A DNA stretch of 64,000 nucleotides from Psychrobacter sp. M13 (GTDB taxonomy: Bacteria > Pseudomonadota > Gammaproteobacteria > Pseudomonadales > Moraxellaceae): the NCBI RefSeq assembly GCF_030718935.1, contig NZ_CP132194.1, positions 2,480,001 through 2,544,000 of the forward strand, read 5' to 3'. Within the stretch, counting starts at the first letter, position 1. Each line of letters begins with the position of its first letter. Of the stretch, positions 9,084-18,368 are shown piece by piece. The notes beneath the pieces were generated by a model. It did no database searches. It was not told where the DNA came from and was given only the letters and a program-made list of their open reading frames with translations. The translations under genes and the position numbers were made by a program.

Positions 9084-9239
9084 ATGAGAGATAAAATCAA
9101 GTTAGTATCAACTGCTGGTACTGGGTATTACTACACTACCACCAAGAACAAACGTACTATGCCTGGCAAAATGGAAATGAAGAAATTCGATCCAAAAATT
9201 CGTCAGCACGTAATGTTTAAAGAAGCAAAAATCAAATAA
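9084..9239 (+). CDS. rpmG: 50S ribosomal protein L33
   Basis: A 51-residue ribosomal protein, found by reading downstream of rpmB. It begins [19 protein letters not shown] and ends KEAKIK. The two CxxC zinc pairs of the zinc-binding paralogue are absent, so this is the zinc-independent form, as in E. coli. AAGGAAAG lies before the ATG. Confidence 0.98.
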   Translation: MRDKIKLVSTAGTGYYYTTTKNKRTMPGKMEMKKFDPKIRQHVMFKEAKIK

Positions 9240-9271
9240 TTCGTTATTTTTGATATAATGTTTTGAATAAT

Positions 9272-9307
9272 AAAAAAAGGGTTTATCAATTGATAAACCC
9301 TTTTTTT
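9272..9307 (+). terminator. Terminator of rpmB-rpmG
   Basis: A perfect 22-nt palindrome (9279-9300, GGGTTTATCAA and its complement) is flanked by seven A residues on the left and seven T residues on the right. It ends the ribosomal operon and could also act for the minus-strand gene that ends at 9362. Confidence 0.95.
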
Positions 9308-9361
9308 ATGCGCTAACTATATTTACCCTCTAACTACTCACTGGCTATTAACTATCAGCTA

Positions 9362-9673
9362 TTAACTATAGTTAGACGGCTCTTTATCATACACATGAGC
9401 ATGCCATTGGCTCATCTGCTTTTGCATAATGACTTGAATGGCTGCATGAATCATATGCTGCCCTATCGACTGCGTATCACTACCTAGCAGATCTTTTAGC
9501 TTATCAGAGAAGTCTATGGTCATCAGTGGCTCATCATCTTTCTCGGTATCGCGTAGTAGCAAAGTACCATTTTCAGCTTCAACTAATTCAAGAGTGGTCT
9601 CTTTAGCAAAGCTTGCAAACTGATCACCGCTATCGTGATCGACTTCTATCTCATTATCAATGTCGTATGGCAT
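9362..9673 (-). CDS. Conserved small acidic protein of unknown function
   Basis: A 103-residue acidic cytoplasmic protein without membrane segments or a known motif. The first half (DNEIEVDHDSGDQFASFAKE, then TLELVEAENGTLLLRD) looks like beta strands, the second half like two helices (SIGQHMIHAAIQVIMQKQM). It is the last gene of the minus-strand run beginning at fghA, separated by 183 bp from the previous gene. I do not recognise the family. Confidence 0.7.
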   Translation of the reverse strand: MPYDIDNEIEVDHDSGDQFASFAKETTLELVEAENGTLLLRDTEKDDEPLMTIDFSDKLKDLLGSDTQSIGQHMIHAAIQVIMQKQMSQWHAHVYDKEPSNYS

Positions 9674-9856
9674 TCAATATCTTCCTTATTATTATACCGT
9701 CTTTTATCAACTGCTAATAACACAGTCAAAATAGGTGTAACTCCTACAATGGACGCTTTACGAGCAAATTTCAAGGGTCAAGATCTAAAGCATGTCTAAG
9801 TTTAGATAATTGGATTGGCTTTATTAGATTTTAAATTAGCGCCGGTAGCGTAGTTC

Positions 9857-10168
9857 TTAACGCCAATAACGCAATTTGCCTATCGTAAATAATAGTGCGA
9901 CAAACATCCCCATAAAATATGCCAGTTTCAGCTCAAAGCTGGGGTCACGATACTTGACAGGTAAAGCGACTACTGTGATCGCTGTTGGTAAAATAATTAA
10001 CATCAGCAGCCAATTTTCGATAACGTTAAGCCAGCCCTGAAGGCCAGTACCATTACGTAATGAGGCTAGTCCTAACAATAGACAACCCACAATCAGACTA
10101 GTAAATAGAACGTTTGGCAAATCTTTTGGATAGATAGTATTAGCGATTTTGGTGGGGACAATTTGCAT
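9857..10168 (-). CDS. Small inner-membrane protein, unknown
   Basis: A 103-residue protein with three predicted hydrophobic helices (about 21-37, 49-68 and 81-97) and an amphipathic N-terminus. No family is recognised. It lies 59 bp downstream of another small membrane protein gene on the same strand, and the two probably form a transcription unit following rpe. Confidence 0.7.
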   Translation of the reverse strand: MQIVPTKIANTIYPKDLPNVLFTSLIVGCLLLGLASLRNGTGLQGWLNVIENWLLMLIILPTAITVVALPVKYRDPSFELKLAYFMGMFVALLFTIGKLRYWR

Positions 10169-10227
10169 GCAAAATTCCAGTCAGCTCTAAAGCGACGACT
10201 TCATTAATAAATAAATTAAAAAACAGC

Positions 10228-10593
10228 TTAACTATAAGTACCCATCAGCCATAGGAGAGAAATACAAGAGGTCAAATATCCCAAGCTGATCGCGTTCCAG
10301 CCTGCAACGTCAGCGCCTTTTACTTTATTAAAAAGGCGCGAGCCGAGCCAAAATAGTAAGGGGATACCGACCACGAATCCTGGTACTAATACTGCGGCGT
10401 GACGTAACACTTCTGCAGTGTCGTGACCGGCGATAATACGAGCCACATAGCCTGCTACGCTCAATATCAAGGCAAAGATAGCCAAGCCGATAGTAATTCC
10501 TTTGGGCACCAAGCTACGCGGACTTGCTTGATTATTATTATCATCAGCGCTGACTGACGTAGCTGACGTAATGTTCAAGTTTTGGCTATCCAT
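10228..10593 (-). CDS. Small inner-membrane protein, unknown
   Basis: A 121-residue protein. About 30 polar residues at the N-terminus are followed by three hydrophobic segments (about 34-50, 67-86 and 99-118). No catalytic motif is visible. It is 90 bp downstream of rpe, with an AGAGG-type Shine-Dalgarno before the ATG, and is followed by a second small membrane protein gene. Confidence 0.7.
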   Translation of the reverse strand: MDSQNLNITSATSVSADDNNNQASPRSLVPKGITIGLAIFALILSVAGYVARIIAGHDTAEVLRHAAVLVPGFVVGIPLLFWLGSRLFNKVKGADVAGWNAISLGYLTSCISLLWLMGTYS

Positions 10594-10683
10594 GAATCAC
10601 CTCTTTTTTATACTCATAAAAAACAATGGGGTTAGCTTTAAATGGAGTCAAATACTAATAAAGCAAGCCGATCATTAGGCTTA

Positions 10684-11373
10684 TCAGTTACTATTGGCTA
10701 GAGCAAGCTCATCACGCATAGCACTGATTGCTACTGTATAGTCGCCTTGATTAAAGATAGCCGAGCCTGCTACAAACATATCAGCGCCCGCCTCGGCGAT
10801 AGCGCGAATATTACTAGCCTTAATACCACCATCGACCTCAAGGCGAATATCACGACCACTAGCGTCTATTAGTTGACGCACCGCACGTACTTTATCTAAA
10901 GTGCTATCAATAAACGACTGACCACCGAAGCCTGGGTTAACGCTCATCAGTAAGATTTGGTCGACTTTATCCATAACGTAATCTAGATAATGTAGCGGGG
11001 TCGCAGGATTGAGTACCAAGCCGCATTTAGCGCCGCCGTCCTTGATTAGCTGTAGGGAGCGATCAATATGCCCACTGGCCTCAGGATGAAAAGTAATCAC
11101 ACTCGCGCCAGCTTCTAAAAACTGCTCAATCATACCATCGACAGGCGACACCATTAGATGTACATCAATCGGTGCATCAATACCATAATCGCGCAGAGCA
11201 CTGCATATCATGCTACCAAAGGTAAGATTAGGCACATAATGATTGTCCATGACATCGAAGTGAATCACATCTGCGCCAGAGGCTAACACTTGCTCAACTT
11301 CTGCGCCTAAGCGTGCGAAATCAGCGGAAAGAATAGAGGGCGCGATCAGATATTTTTTATCGGGAGAAATCAT
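10684..11373 (-). CDS. rpe: Ribulose-phosphate 3-epimerase
   Basis: Interconverts ribulose 5-phosphate and xylulose 5-phosphate in the pentose phosphate pathway. The 229-residue TIM barrel has [13 protein letters not shown] at the N-terminus, [12 protein letters not shown] with metal-binding His and Asp, [14 protein letters not shown] for phosphate binding, and EVDGGI plus GSAIF near the end. The gene follows the TIGR03643-type gene by 77 bp and may be in a loose operon with it and fghA. Confidence 0.98.
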   Translation of the reverse strand: MISPDKKYLIAPSILSADFARLGAEVEQVLASGADVIHFDVMDNHYVPNLTFGSMICSALRDYGIDAPIDVHLMVSPVDGMIEQFLEAGASVITFHPEASGHIDRSLQLIKDGGAKCGLVLNPATPLHYLDYVMDKVDQILLMSVNPGFGGQSFIDSTLDKVRAVRQLIDASGRDIRLEVDGGIKASNIRAIAEAGADMFVAGSAIFNQGDYTVAISAMRDELALANSN

Positions 11374-11450
11374 AATAGATATTATCCAATTAGCTGGTAT
11401 TGAAAATTAGTTAAAGACTAAATCGTATAAAGTATTAAGTCGTATAAAGT

Positions 11451-11897
11451 CTAGCGCGGCTTATATTGGGTCTTGCAATAAGCACGGCCGACTTCAAAGC
11501 TGCGCTTGGCTTGGTGCTTGGTATCGCGGCCGGTTACCCGCTCACGCCATAGTCTAAATGATGACGGCTTTAGCTGTTGACGCATCAGCTTAATAACAGC
11601 AGTCTCATCGAGACCATAGCTGTGCTCTATTGCCCCAAAGGTCGTTCTATCCTCCCAAGCCATCTCTATCACTCGAGATAGCTGCGACTCATCGAGATCG
11701 TTTATATCCGCTTTGGCAGCAGGTTCTGATATATCGGCTGAGCCTTTAGATTCAGTATCAATCTCAGTACTAACCTCAGTACTAACCTCAGTACTAACCT
11801 CAGTATCTAAGTTATCTTTTGCTTGTAGCGCTTTATCCATATCAGCCTGCATAATAGCAAGCGATGACTTGGCGTGTTGGTTTTTAGATTCTGTCAT
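11451..11897 (-). CDS. TIGR03643/DUF2805-type protein with repeat-bearing N-terminal extension
   Basis: The C-terminal ~75 residues (LSRVIEMAWEDRTTFGAIEH, then MRQQLKPSSFRLWRERVTGR) match the small TIGR03643/DUF2805 family, a predicted helix-turn-helix-like domain of unknown role. Before it stands a polar N-terminal extension of about 70 residues containing an STEV repeat coded by tandem 12-bp units. The frame opens at a TTG at 11903, but the ATG at 11897 has an AAAGG Shine-Dalgarno at proper distance. It lies between fghA and rpe on the same strand. Confidence 0.8.
   Translation of the reverse strand: MTESKNQHAKSSLAIMQADMDKALQAKDNLDTEVSTEVSTEVSTEIDTESKGSADISEPAAKADINDLDESQLSRVIEMAWEDRTTFGAIEHSYGLDETAVIKLMRQQLKPSSFRLWRERVTGRDTKHQAKRSFEVGRAYCKTQYKPR
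11758..11806. repeat. Tandem 12-bp repeat inside the TIGR03643-type gene
   Basis: Three successive copies of AGTACTAACCTC, with degenerate flanking copies, encode a Ser-Thr-Glu-Val repeat. The period is a multiple of three, so copy-number change keeps the frame. Confidence 0.8.
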
Positions 11898-11947
11898 AAG
11901 CAATAACCTTTTGATGAGTTACTATTCTAAAATTATTTATTTTTATA

Positions 11948-12874
11948 TTAGTGCTTATTCATTGGGCGACGGCTACTCGCCAAATCAGCCGCTTTACAAT
12001 GATGATTGATATGATCATCCATCATGCTTTGAATAAAGTAATAGCTGTGATCATGACCAGCCTGATAGCGCAGTGTTAGTGGCTGCTTGGCTTTTTGACA
12101 GGCTTGCTGTAGTTTAGGCGTTTGTAGCTGGCCGTCCGCTAAAAACTCATCACTAGCACCTTGATCCACTAAGATACTAGAGTATTGCTGACCAACTTGC
12201 TCAATAGTAGAGCTGGCGTCAGCGTCCTGCCATAATGATTTATCTTCACCGAAGTATTCTGTAAAAGCGGCTTGTCCCCATGCTGATTCACTGGCAGCGC
12301 AAACGGGTGATAACGCTGAGACGCTGACAAACTTACTAGGGAATTTAAAGCCTAATAGCAGTGCACCATGACCGCCCATAGAGTGACCCATAATCCCTAT
12401 ACTGCTGATCGCAAACTCTGCCCGCAGCAAGTCATAGAGCTCATCGACGATATAGCTTTGCATATTAAAGTGAGTCGACCAAGGCGCACGCGTTGCGTCC
12501 ACATAGTAGCTTGCCCCTTGACCTACAAAGTAACGCTCATCATTAGGAACTTCAAAATCCGAATCTGGATCACTACGCGGCGAGGTATCAGGTGCAATAA
12601 ATATCATCCCAAGCTCGCTACACTTTTTTTGAAAGTGTGCTTTGTGCGTGACATTATCCGCATTACAGGTTAGACCTGATAGATACATAATCGCAGGACA
12701 GCGCTTACCACTAAGCGCCTCATCAGGCAAGTAAATACTAAAGCTCATCGGTGTTTTAGTAGCATCTGATTGATGACTATAATAATACTGCTCACCCTCA
12801 AAGCAGCGATTGCTACTCACTTTAGTTAGCTGAGTATTAGCAGGCAAACTGTGCGCATGATAGTTATTTATCAT
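11948..12874 (-). CDS. fghA: S-formylglutathione hydrolase
   Basis: Serine hydrolase that splits S-formylglutathione to formate and glutathione, the second step of glutathione-dependent formaldehyde detoxification. The alpha/beta-hydrolase nucleophile elbow GHSMGGHGAL is present. DQGASDEFL supplies the Asp, and AGHDHSYYFI the His. MYLSGLTC is the conserved oxyanion region. A frame-opening ATG at 12889 overlaps the likely Shine-Dalgarno (AAGGGA), so the ATG at 12874 is chosen, giving 308 residues. The partner alcohol dehydrogenase (adhC) is not in this window. It precedes the TIGR03643-type gene and rpe. Confidence 0.95.
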   Translation of the reverse strand: MINNYHAHSLPANTQLTKVSSNRCFEGEQYYYSHQSDATKTPMSFSIYLPDEALSGKRCPAIMYLSGLTCNADNVTHKAHFQKKCSELGMIFIAPDTSPRSDPDSDFEVPNDERYFVGQGASYYVDATRAPWSTHFNMQSYIVDELYDLLRAEFAISSIGIMGHSMGGHGALLLGFKFPSKFVSVSALSPVCAASESAWGQAAFTEYFGEDKSLWQDADASSTIEQVGQQYSSILVDQGASDEFLADGQLQTPKLQQACQKAKQPLTLRYQAGHDHSYYFIQSMMDDHINHHCKAADLASSRRPMNKH

Positions 12875-13080
12875 CAAAGATCCCTTCATGTTGTTAATTA
12901 ATAAGTGTTGGCTTAACGCTTATAGCGGCTCAGCTCATAATGCTCTACACCACAGCTGTCGCTAAGCGCCCTGCTTGCAAGACTTGTTGCTATTATACAA
13001 ACTTAAAACAGAGTCTCTATGGGTTTTGTATGACAGTTTGTTAGGGCTTGTTGGTTTCAGCAATCCTATCAATATCAATA

Positions 13081-14571
13081 TCAATTGGCAGGAGCAATAG
13101 TAACGGCCATATCCCCAAGTGCATTATCATCAAATTCACTGATATTAAGTGCAGTGCCATTAAGTTCACTGCCATTATTTATCAGTTCTATAGCAGGACG
13201 CGACTTATCAAATAGCACTTGCTCAAAAGCTGGCAACGCGGTTTTCATCAAGCTACCTACTATCATTTGCGGCTCAGATGGCTCGAAACCCATGAAGCCT
13301 TCGCGCGCGCTTACCCGCAATTTTGCGGCCTCAAAAGCGGCTTCAAAGCTAGTGTTTTCACGCAGGCTCTCGGCAAAAAACGCTTGACCAAAATAAGTCA
13401 TCTCAGCGCTATTGGTACAGCCAAACGACATCTTGTCCGCAGCTGACGCAGTAATAACTACTGTAGTTGGCGAAGCTAAATCATCGATAAAAGAGCCAGC
13501 ATAACAAGCAGAGACGACGATGACGCGCCAGCGAATACCTGAAACATCTAGAGCCTCGCGTAGCCAAGCAGCGTCTAAGTTATCCATCTCTAAGGGCGGA
13601 TTTGATAATTGCACGATATCTTGATCGCCATGCGAAGACAAAGTAAGAAACAATACATCCTCGTCGCTATTCATCTGTTGACCGATTCTTTTCAGGCCTC
13701 GCAAGATACTAGTCTTAGTCGCAATAGGCTCATCGAGCCAGCTATAAGTGTTATTAATTAAAGACAAGGATCGCCCACTCGTACCAAAACGGACATCGAA
13801 TAATTCACGCACTTTGTTAATCTCTGAACGAAAAACATCTTGTTCTGAGAAGCCTGCCACGCCCATAAAATACCAATCACTAGCGCCAGACTTGCTGACA
13901 TCGATACCATTTAGCGCTTGTTGCAATAGGCGTGGTTGCTCATATAGAGCGTCCTCCGCGAGTACAGGCTGTACTGGTATCTGCTTAAATATAGGCTGAT
14001 CCGCGACGTTGTTTTGCCAAATCGTCAATAATCCCACAGCACCAATCAAAACGATGATACGTTCCCACCAAGGGATACGTAGACGGCGACTAAATATCCA
14101 TAGCAGGGCTAGCGTCTGCCATAAAAATAGCACCAAGAACAGCATAGGTAAGAATGAATAACTCCATTCGGGTAACCAGCCTTGATGACCAAAAAACTGT
14201 ACTATGCTTTGTAAAAGCGCTGACAAGGTATCAGCAACCAGCCATAGGACAACAGGTACAAATAATAGCCCCTGATTGCCTGCCCGACGCGCAAGAATAA
14301 TACCCGCCAGTAAAATAATGGCGGGCCAGATGAGGTAACTGACTAATCCTTGCTCATTAAAGACACTACCGCTCTCGGATGCAAGCCAAGAGAACAGTAC
14401 GTTGCTACCAAGAGCTAAAGAAGCGAATAGCGCAAACTGTATAAAGGTTGGTTTTACCCAAGAAAAAGCACGGGTTGACCCTACCAGCATCCACAAGGCA
14501 GCGATAATATTGGCAGCGAAATTAAGCGAGAAGCGCTGAAGGGAAATAGTTTTTAATGATGCAAGTGACAA
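13081..14571 (-). CDS. Membrane-anchored C13 (legumain-like) cysteine peptidase
   Basis: A 496-residue protein. The N-terminal ~195 residues contain about five hydrophobic helices. The C-terminal half has the caspase-haemoglobinase fold: LFLTLSSHGD (His314) and RVIVVSACYAGSF (Cys356) are the catalytic dyad of clan CD family C13, to which legumain and the GPI-transamidase subunit GPI8 belong. Bacterial members with membrane segments are known from Pseudomonas and Acinetobacter, with no firm physiological role. The catalytic domain is probably periplasmic or cytoplasmic depending on helix count; I cannot decide. It is flanked by gaps on both sides and is likely monocistronic. Confidence 0.9.
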   Translation of the reverse strand: MSLASLKTISLQRFSLNFAANIIAALWMLVGSTRAFSWVKPTFIQFALFASLALGSNVLFSWLASESGSVFNEQGLVSYLIWPAIILLAGIILARRAGNQGLLFVPVVLWLVADTLSALLQSIVQFFGHQGWLPEWSYSFLPMLFLVLFLWQTLALLWIFSRRLRIPWWERIIVLIGAVGLLTIWQNNVADQPIFKQIPVQPVLAEDALYEQPRLLQQALNGIDVSKSGASDWYFMGVAGFSEQDVFRSEINKVRELFDVRFGTSGRSLSLINNTYSWLDEPIATKTSILRGLKRIGQQMNSDEDVLFLTLSSHGDQDIVQLSNPPLEMDNLDAAWLREALDVSGIRWRVIVVSACYAGSFIDDLASPTTVVITASAADKMSFGCTNSAEMTYFGQAFFAESLRENTSFEAAFEAAKLRVSAREGFMGFEPSEPQMIVGSLMKTALPAFEQVLFDKSRPAIELINNGSELNGTALNISEFDDNALGDMAVTIAPAN

Positions 14572-14732
14572 AGACTTAGACCTCTATCCAATCGAGCCAT
14601 TAATAGCACGGCAATAGCAGGTATTATAGCCTAAATAATAAGTCTATTTTATTAATCTCACGCGATTGTAACGGATTGTCAGTTAAGACGATAAGACTGA
14701 TTTGTAAAAGCTGTAGGAAAATCACAAAAAAA

Positions 14733-14754
14733 GAGGCCTTAATTTTAAGACCTC
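14733..14754 (-). terminator. Terminator of htpG
   Basis: GAGGCCTTAA and TTAAGACCTC pair with one non-Watson-Crick position that becomes a G-U wobble only in minus-strand RNA, and a run of seven T residues follows on that strand. It sits 38 bp beyond the htpG stop codon. Confidence 0.9.
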
Positions 14755-14791
14755 CTTTATGATTACTCTATCAAGCTTACTTGAAGATTAA

Positions 14792-16846
14792 TTAACGCAT
14801 CAATAGCTCGTTAACTCGTTTAAGATAAGCAGCTGGATCGTCCAGCTGACCGCCATCAGCGAGCAGAGCTTGATCAAATATCACTTGCGCCAAGTCATTA
14901 AAATGCTCACTGGTCTCAAGCTTCTTAATCAATGGATGATCAGGGTTGACCTCGAGCGTAGGCTTGCTCTCAGGCACCTCTTGGCCCATTTGCTTGAGCA
15001 TCTGAATCATCTGCGGTGACAGCTCGCCCTCGCCTACGACTAAGCAGGCTGGACTATCAACCAAGCGCGTCGAGACTTTGACATCTTTAGCGCGCTCACC
15101 TAAAACGGTTTTGAGCTTATCAACGACTGGCTTCATAGTTTCTTCAGCTTTTTCAGCCTCAGCTTTTTCAGCTTCGTCTTGCAAGTCGCCTAAATCAACG
15201 GCTCCTTTGGCGATATTCTGTAGAGGCGTCTCATCGAATGAAGTTAAGAAATTCATCGCCCATTCATCAACGCGGCTGGTCATCAGAATAACTTCGATGC
15301 CTTTTTTCTTAAATAGCTCTAATTGCGGGCTGTTCTTAGCAGCTCCCAAGTTATCAGCAGTCAGATAGTAGATGGCTTTTTGGCCTTCCTGCATGCGCGA
15401 CTTATAATCTTCAAAGCTAGTCTCGACTTTATCATCAGTACTAGTCGCATAACGAAGCAGTTTGGCAATACGCTCTTGATTGCCCATGTCCTCGCCAAGA
15501 CCTTCTTTAATCACATCACCAAACTCGCTATAGAACTGCGCGAACTTGCCCTGTTTATCACTATCTTCACTATTGGCAAGACTTGCTAGCATCGTTAAGA
15601 TACGACGAGCGTTACCATCACGGATGGATTTGACATCGCGAGACTCTTGTAATAGCTCACGGCTGACATTAAGTGGCAAATCAGCTGAATCGATAACGCC
15701 TTTAACAAAGCGTAGATACATCGGTAATAGCTGCTCAGCGTCATCCATGATAAAGACGCGCTTCACATAGAGCTTAAGACCATGCTGCTGCTCACGCGTG
15801 TATAGATCAACAGGTGCCGTCTTAGGGATGTATAGCAGCTGAGTGTATTGTACGCGGCCTTCAACACGATTATGCGTCCAAGTCAGTGGGTCATTCATGT
15901 CATAAGTGATGTTTTTATAAAAATCAACATACTCATCATCTTCAATCTCAGAGCTTGAGCGCGTCCATAAAGCGCTGGCTTTATTGATCGTTTCCCACTC
16001 ATCGGTGAGTACCATCTCGCCATTAGGCGATGTAGCCTTGTCATCAGAGTCAGTGCCTTCTTCGACTTCGTCTTCTTGCCAGACTTCTTTACGCATCTGA
16101 ATCGGCAGACTGATATGGTCTGAGTATTTATTGACTAAGCGTTTGATTCTGGCGCGATCAAGATAGCTATCTTCGCCCTCGCTGCCTTCAACTACGCTGT
16201 ACTCCTCTTTTAGGTGCAAAGTAATCGCTGTGCCGCGCGTGTCTTTATTGATAGGCTCAACAGTAAAGCTACCTGTGCCATCAGAGATCCAGCGCACGCC
16301 TTGATCCGCAGCATCGCCCGCTTTGCGTGACTCAACACTGATGGTGTCCGCGACGATAAAGCCTGAATAAAAGCCTACGCCAAATTGGCCAATGAGCTGA
16401 CCGTCTTGCTTTTGTGATTCAGATAGCTTATCTAAGAATGCTTTGGTGCCTGATTTGGCAATAGTTCCTAAATTCTCAATGGCATCAGCTTCATCCATGC
16501 CAATGCCATTGTCAATAAAGGTAATAGTCTTAGCCGCTTCATCAACGGCAATACGAATTTTTAGCTCGCCATCATCTTCATAAAGACTGTCATCATTAGT
16601 GGCTTCAAAACGTAACTTATCACAAGCATCAGAGGCGTTAGAAACTAGCTCACGCACAAAAATATCAGCGTTAGAGTATAGCGAGTGCGTGACTAAGTGC
16701 AGCAGTTGCGCCACTTCCGCCTCAAACGTATGTTTTTTTAGTTCTGGGCTTGAATCAGTAGCATTTGACTTAGTAGCATTGTTATCGGTGCTAGTGACGC
16801 CAACGTCTTTTTCATCAATGCTTTGCTTATCAACTGGTTCACTCAT
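14792..16846 (-). CDS. htpG: Chaperone protein HtpG (Hsp90)
   Basis: ATP-dependent Hsp90 chaperone of the cytosol. The GHKL ATPase motifs are clear: [35 protein letters not shown] and [15 protein letters not shown]. Middle and C-terminal dimerisation domains follow, ending VNELLMR. The reading frame opens at 16858, but the ATG at 16846 is preceded 6 nt away by GGAG, so I take 16846. The result is 684 residues, longer than the usual ~630 because of a Ser/Asp/Asn-rich N-terminal tail of about 37 residues and an acidic insert ([15 protein letters not shown]) in the middle domain. Monocistronic, with its own terminator. Confidence 0.98.
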   Translation of the reverse strand: MSEPVDKQSIDEKDVGVTSTDNNATKSNATDSSPELKKHTFEAEVAQLLHLVTHSLYSNADIFVRELVSNASDACDKLRFEATNDDSLYEDDGELKIRIAVDEAAKTITFIDNGIGMDEADAIENLGTIAKSGTKAFLDKLSESQKQDGQLIGQFGVGFYSGFIVADTISVESRKAGDAADQGVRWISDGTGSFTVEPINKDTRGTAITLHLKEEYSVVEGSEGEDSYLDRARIKRLVNKYSDHISLPIQMRKEVWQEDEVEEGTDSDDKATSPNGEMVLTDEWETINKASALWTRSSSEIEDDEYVDFYKNITYDMNDPLTWTHNRVEGRVQYTQLLYIPKTAPVDLYTREQQHGLKLYVKRVFIMDDAEQLLPMYLRFVKGVIDSADLPLNVSRELLQESRDVKSIRDGNARRILTMLASLANSEDSDKQGKFAQFYSEFGDVIKEGLGEDMGNQERIAKLLRYATSTDDKVETSFEDYKSRMQEGQKAIYYLTADNLGAAKNSPQLELFKKKGIEVILMTSRVDEWAMNFLTSFDETPLQNIAKGAVDLGDLQDEAEKAEAEKAEETMKPVVDKLKTVLGERAKDVKVSTRLVDSPACLVVGEGELSPQMIQMLKQMGQEVPESKPTLEVNPDHPLIKKLETSEHFNDLAQVIFDQALLADGGQLDDPAAYLKRVNELLMR

Positions 16847-17066
16847 AAAAAACTCCATTAATTTTAATTGAATAACTTATTATAAAATAACGACTATAAA
16901 ACTTGGTAGCGCGGGCGCTAACTCACAGAATAGAATAACTCATTCAAGTCGTGGGTTAGCACTCATGCCACAACCTCAGTTTTAAATATCGCTAGACTGC
17001 TTATACTAATAGGGTCATGAGAAAATTTTTCAAGCTCAAACCAGCCAAAAATAGCGGTTAAATAAA

Positions 17067-17097
17067 AAACACCGCCTTAATTTTTAAGACGGTGTTT
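17067..17097 (-). terminator. Terminator of the thioesterase gene
   Basis: A 14-bp stem (AAACACCGCCTTAA with TTAAGACGGTGTTT) contains one mismatch that is a G-U wobble in minus-strand RNA. Six T residues follow on the minus strand. It lies 54 bp beyond the stop codon at 17151. Confidence 0.9.
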
Positions 17098-17150
17098 GAG
17101 ATGACATAGATTTTCAGTCAATTAATAAGTATATAGATAGCCGTATATAG

Positions 17151-17966
17151 CTAATGTGGCATCGGGCGAATAGTCAGAATCTGCTCGCTACGACCAAACG
17201 GCCCATGAACATCATGAAGTACAGCACTAGTGACGCCAATACCGTCCTCTCCATACTGTTGAACTGCTTCGATACCCAGCCACTTTCCTACTGGCTCTCG
17301 GTGCATATGAATCTGTAAGTCAGTGTTAGGAAACATCCACTCAAGTGTTGAGAGTCCAAGTCCAAGCCTTGGTACTACTCCGTTGGCAGTATCTACCATA
17401 CCCAGTAGGCGTACCACATCACTTGTTGGCATGCCTTCTACTATGTCAACATCATTAGTGATCCAGACCATACCGCGACCTGCGCGGCGATCAGCATCAG
17501 AGACCAAGTGTACCGTTTCAATAAAACCGCCTGGCCAGCCCTTCATCCCATCCCAGCTTTGCAAATCATCAGGCTTATATTTGGCGGACGCATCTTCTAG
17601 ACCTGCAATGACACTAGTATCTTGAGTCATCAGTCGCCATGCTCGAGCGATAATACAATCACGACCCTGACTACTCATTACCGACTCTATTAGCTCGATA
17701 GTTCTACCAGGACGAATGCAACGAGTAGTAATGATAAAATCGTCGAGTGGTATTAGCCCCAAAATATCAAGGCTAATACGAGCAACGCGCATATTATCTT
17801 GGGGTGCAAATTCGATCAGCTCAGCGGTGAGTAGTCCTGTCGCTGGTGCCATGTGTTGCTCGTGCTCATTCCAAGCACCTTGAGCATGTTTGGTGGGATG
17901 ATAGCGAGCAATACTGCTACCATCTTCTTGTTGCTTGCGTTCGATAAACTGGTAATACGCACTCAT
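17151..17966 (-). CDS. Thioesterase family protein (double hotdog, TesB-like)
   Basis: A 271-residue cytoplasmic protein that resembles the acyl-CoA thioesterase/TesB-like superfamily. The N-terminal hotdog runs over about 1-120, with the Q..TAELIEFAPQDNMRVARISLDIL and FIITTRCIRPGRTIELIES strands typical of acyl-thioester binding. The second runs over about 145-268, with LGLSTLEWMFPNTDLQIHMHREP and GPFGRSEQILTIRP. The substrate is not evident. It lies 28 bp upstream of no other gene on its 3' side, and is separated by its own terminator from htpG. A small membrane protein gene sits just upstream (28 bp) on the same strand, so the two may be co-transcribed. Confidence 0.8.
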   Translation of the reverse strand: MSAYYQFIERKQQEDGSSIARYHPTKHAQGAWNEHEQHMAPATGLLTAELIEFAPQDNMRVARISLDILGLIPLDDFIITTRCIRPGRTIELIESVMSSQGRDCIIARAWRLMTQDTSVIAGLEDASAKYKPDDLQSWDGMKGWPGGFIETVHLVSDADRRAGRGMVWITNDVDIVEGMPTSDVVRLLGMVDTANGVVPRLGLGLSTLEWMFPNTDLQIHMHREPVGKWLGIEAVQQYGEDGIGVTSAVLHDVHGPFGRSEQILTIRPMPH

Positions 17967-17994
17967 AACAGTCCTTTTAGCTGCCTAGATTTAT

Positions 17995-18279
17995 CTATTG
18001 CTTTCGTTGGGCTTCAAGCTCTTGCTTTTTGATTTTAAGAATCTCACGGCTCTTAGCGATTAAATATATTAAGGCAATGATTACTACTATCAGTGCTACT
18101 GAAAAGAAGCTTTTTTCTTGACTAAAATATACCGTGTTTAACCCCAACAAAAGCACCAAGCCGATAATAACCAATAAGTTTATTTTTAATTGTTTGCTGA
18201 CCTCACTAAGACTCGCGTCAGCTAATACAAATTTCTTTTTTTGCTTTTCCATGCGCTTAACTCTTAGAAACTTGGGCAT
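17995..18279 (-). CDS. Small membrane protein, unknown
   Basis: A protein of 94 residues (or 85 if translation starts at the ATG at 18252). Two hydrophobic helices (about 33-50 and 55-73) sit between a lysine-rich N-terminus and a charged C-terminal helix (SREILKIKKQELEAQRKQ) that may form a coiled coil. The upstream ATG has GAGG almost touching it, and the inner ATG has a weak AAGAG, so the start is undecided. No family is recognised. It lies between ispH and the thioesterase gene, all on the minus strand. Confidence 0.6.
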   Translation of the reverse strand: MPKFLRVKRMEKQKKKFVLADASLSEVSKQLKINLLVIIGLVLLLGLNTVYFSQEKSFFSVALIVVIIALIYLIAKSREILKIKKQELEAQRKQ

Positions 18280-18368
18280 ACCTCAATTGAATGCTGAGCA
18301 TAAAAGTGAGATATTTATTGTGTCGAATGAGGACATGCCCTTAATTAAAAGATGGTATGTTATAAACG

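Noticed and set aside
14598..14660. Possible tRNA or small RNA between the C13 peptidase gene and htpG
   Set aside because: No cloverleaf or conserved TPsiC-like sequence was found, only AT-rich spacer.
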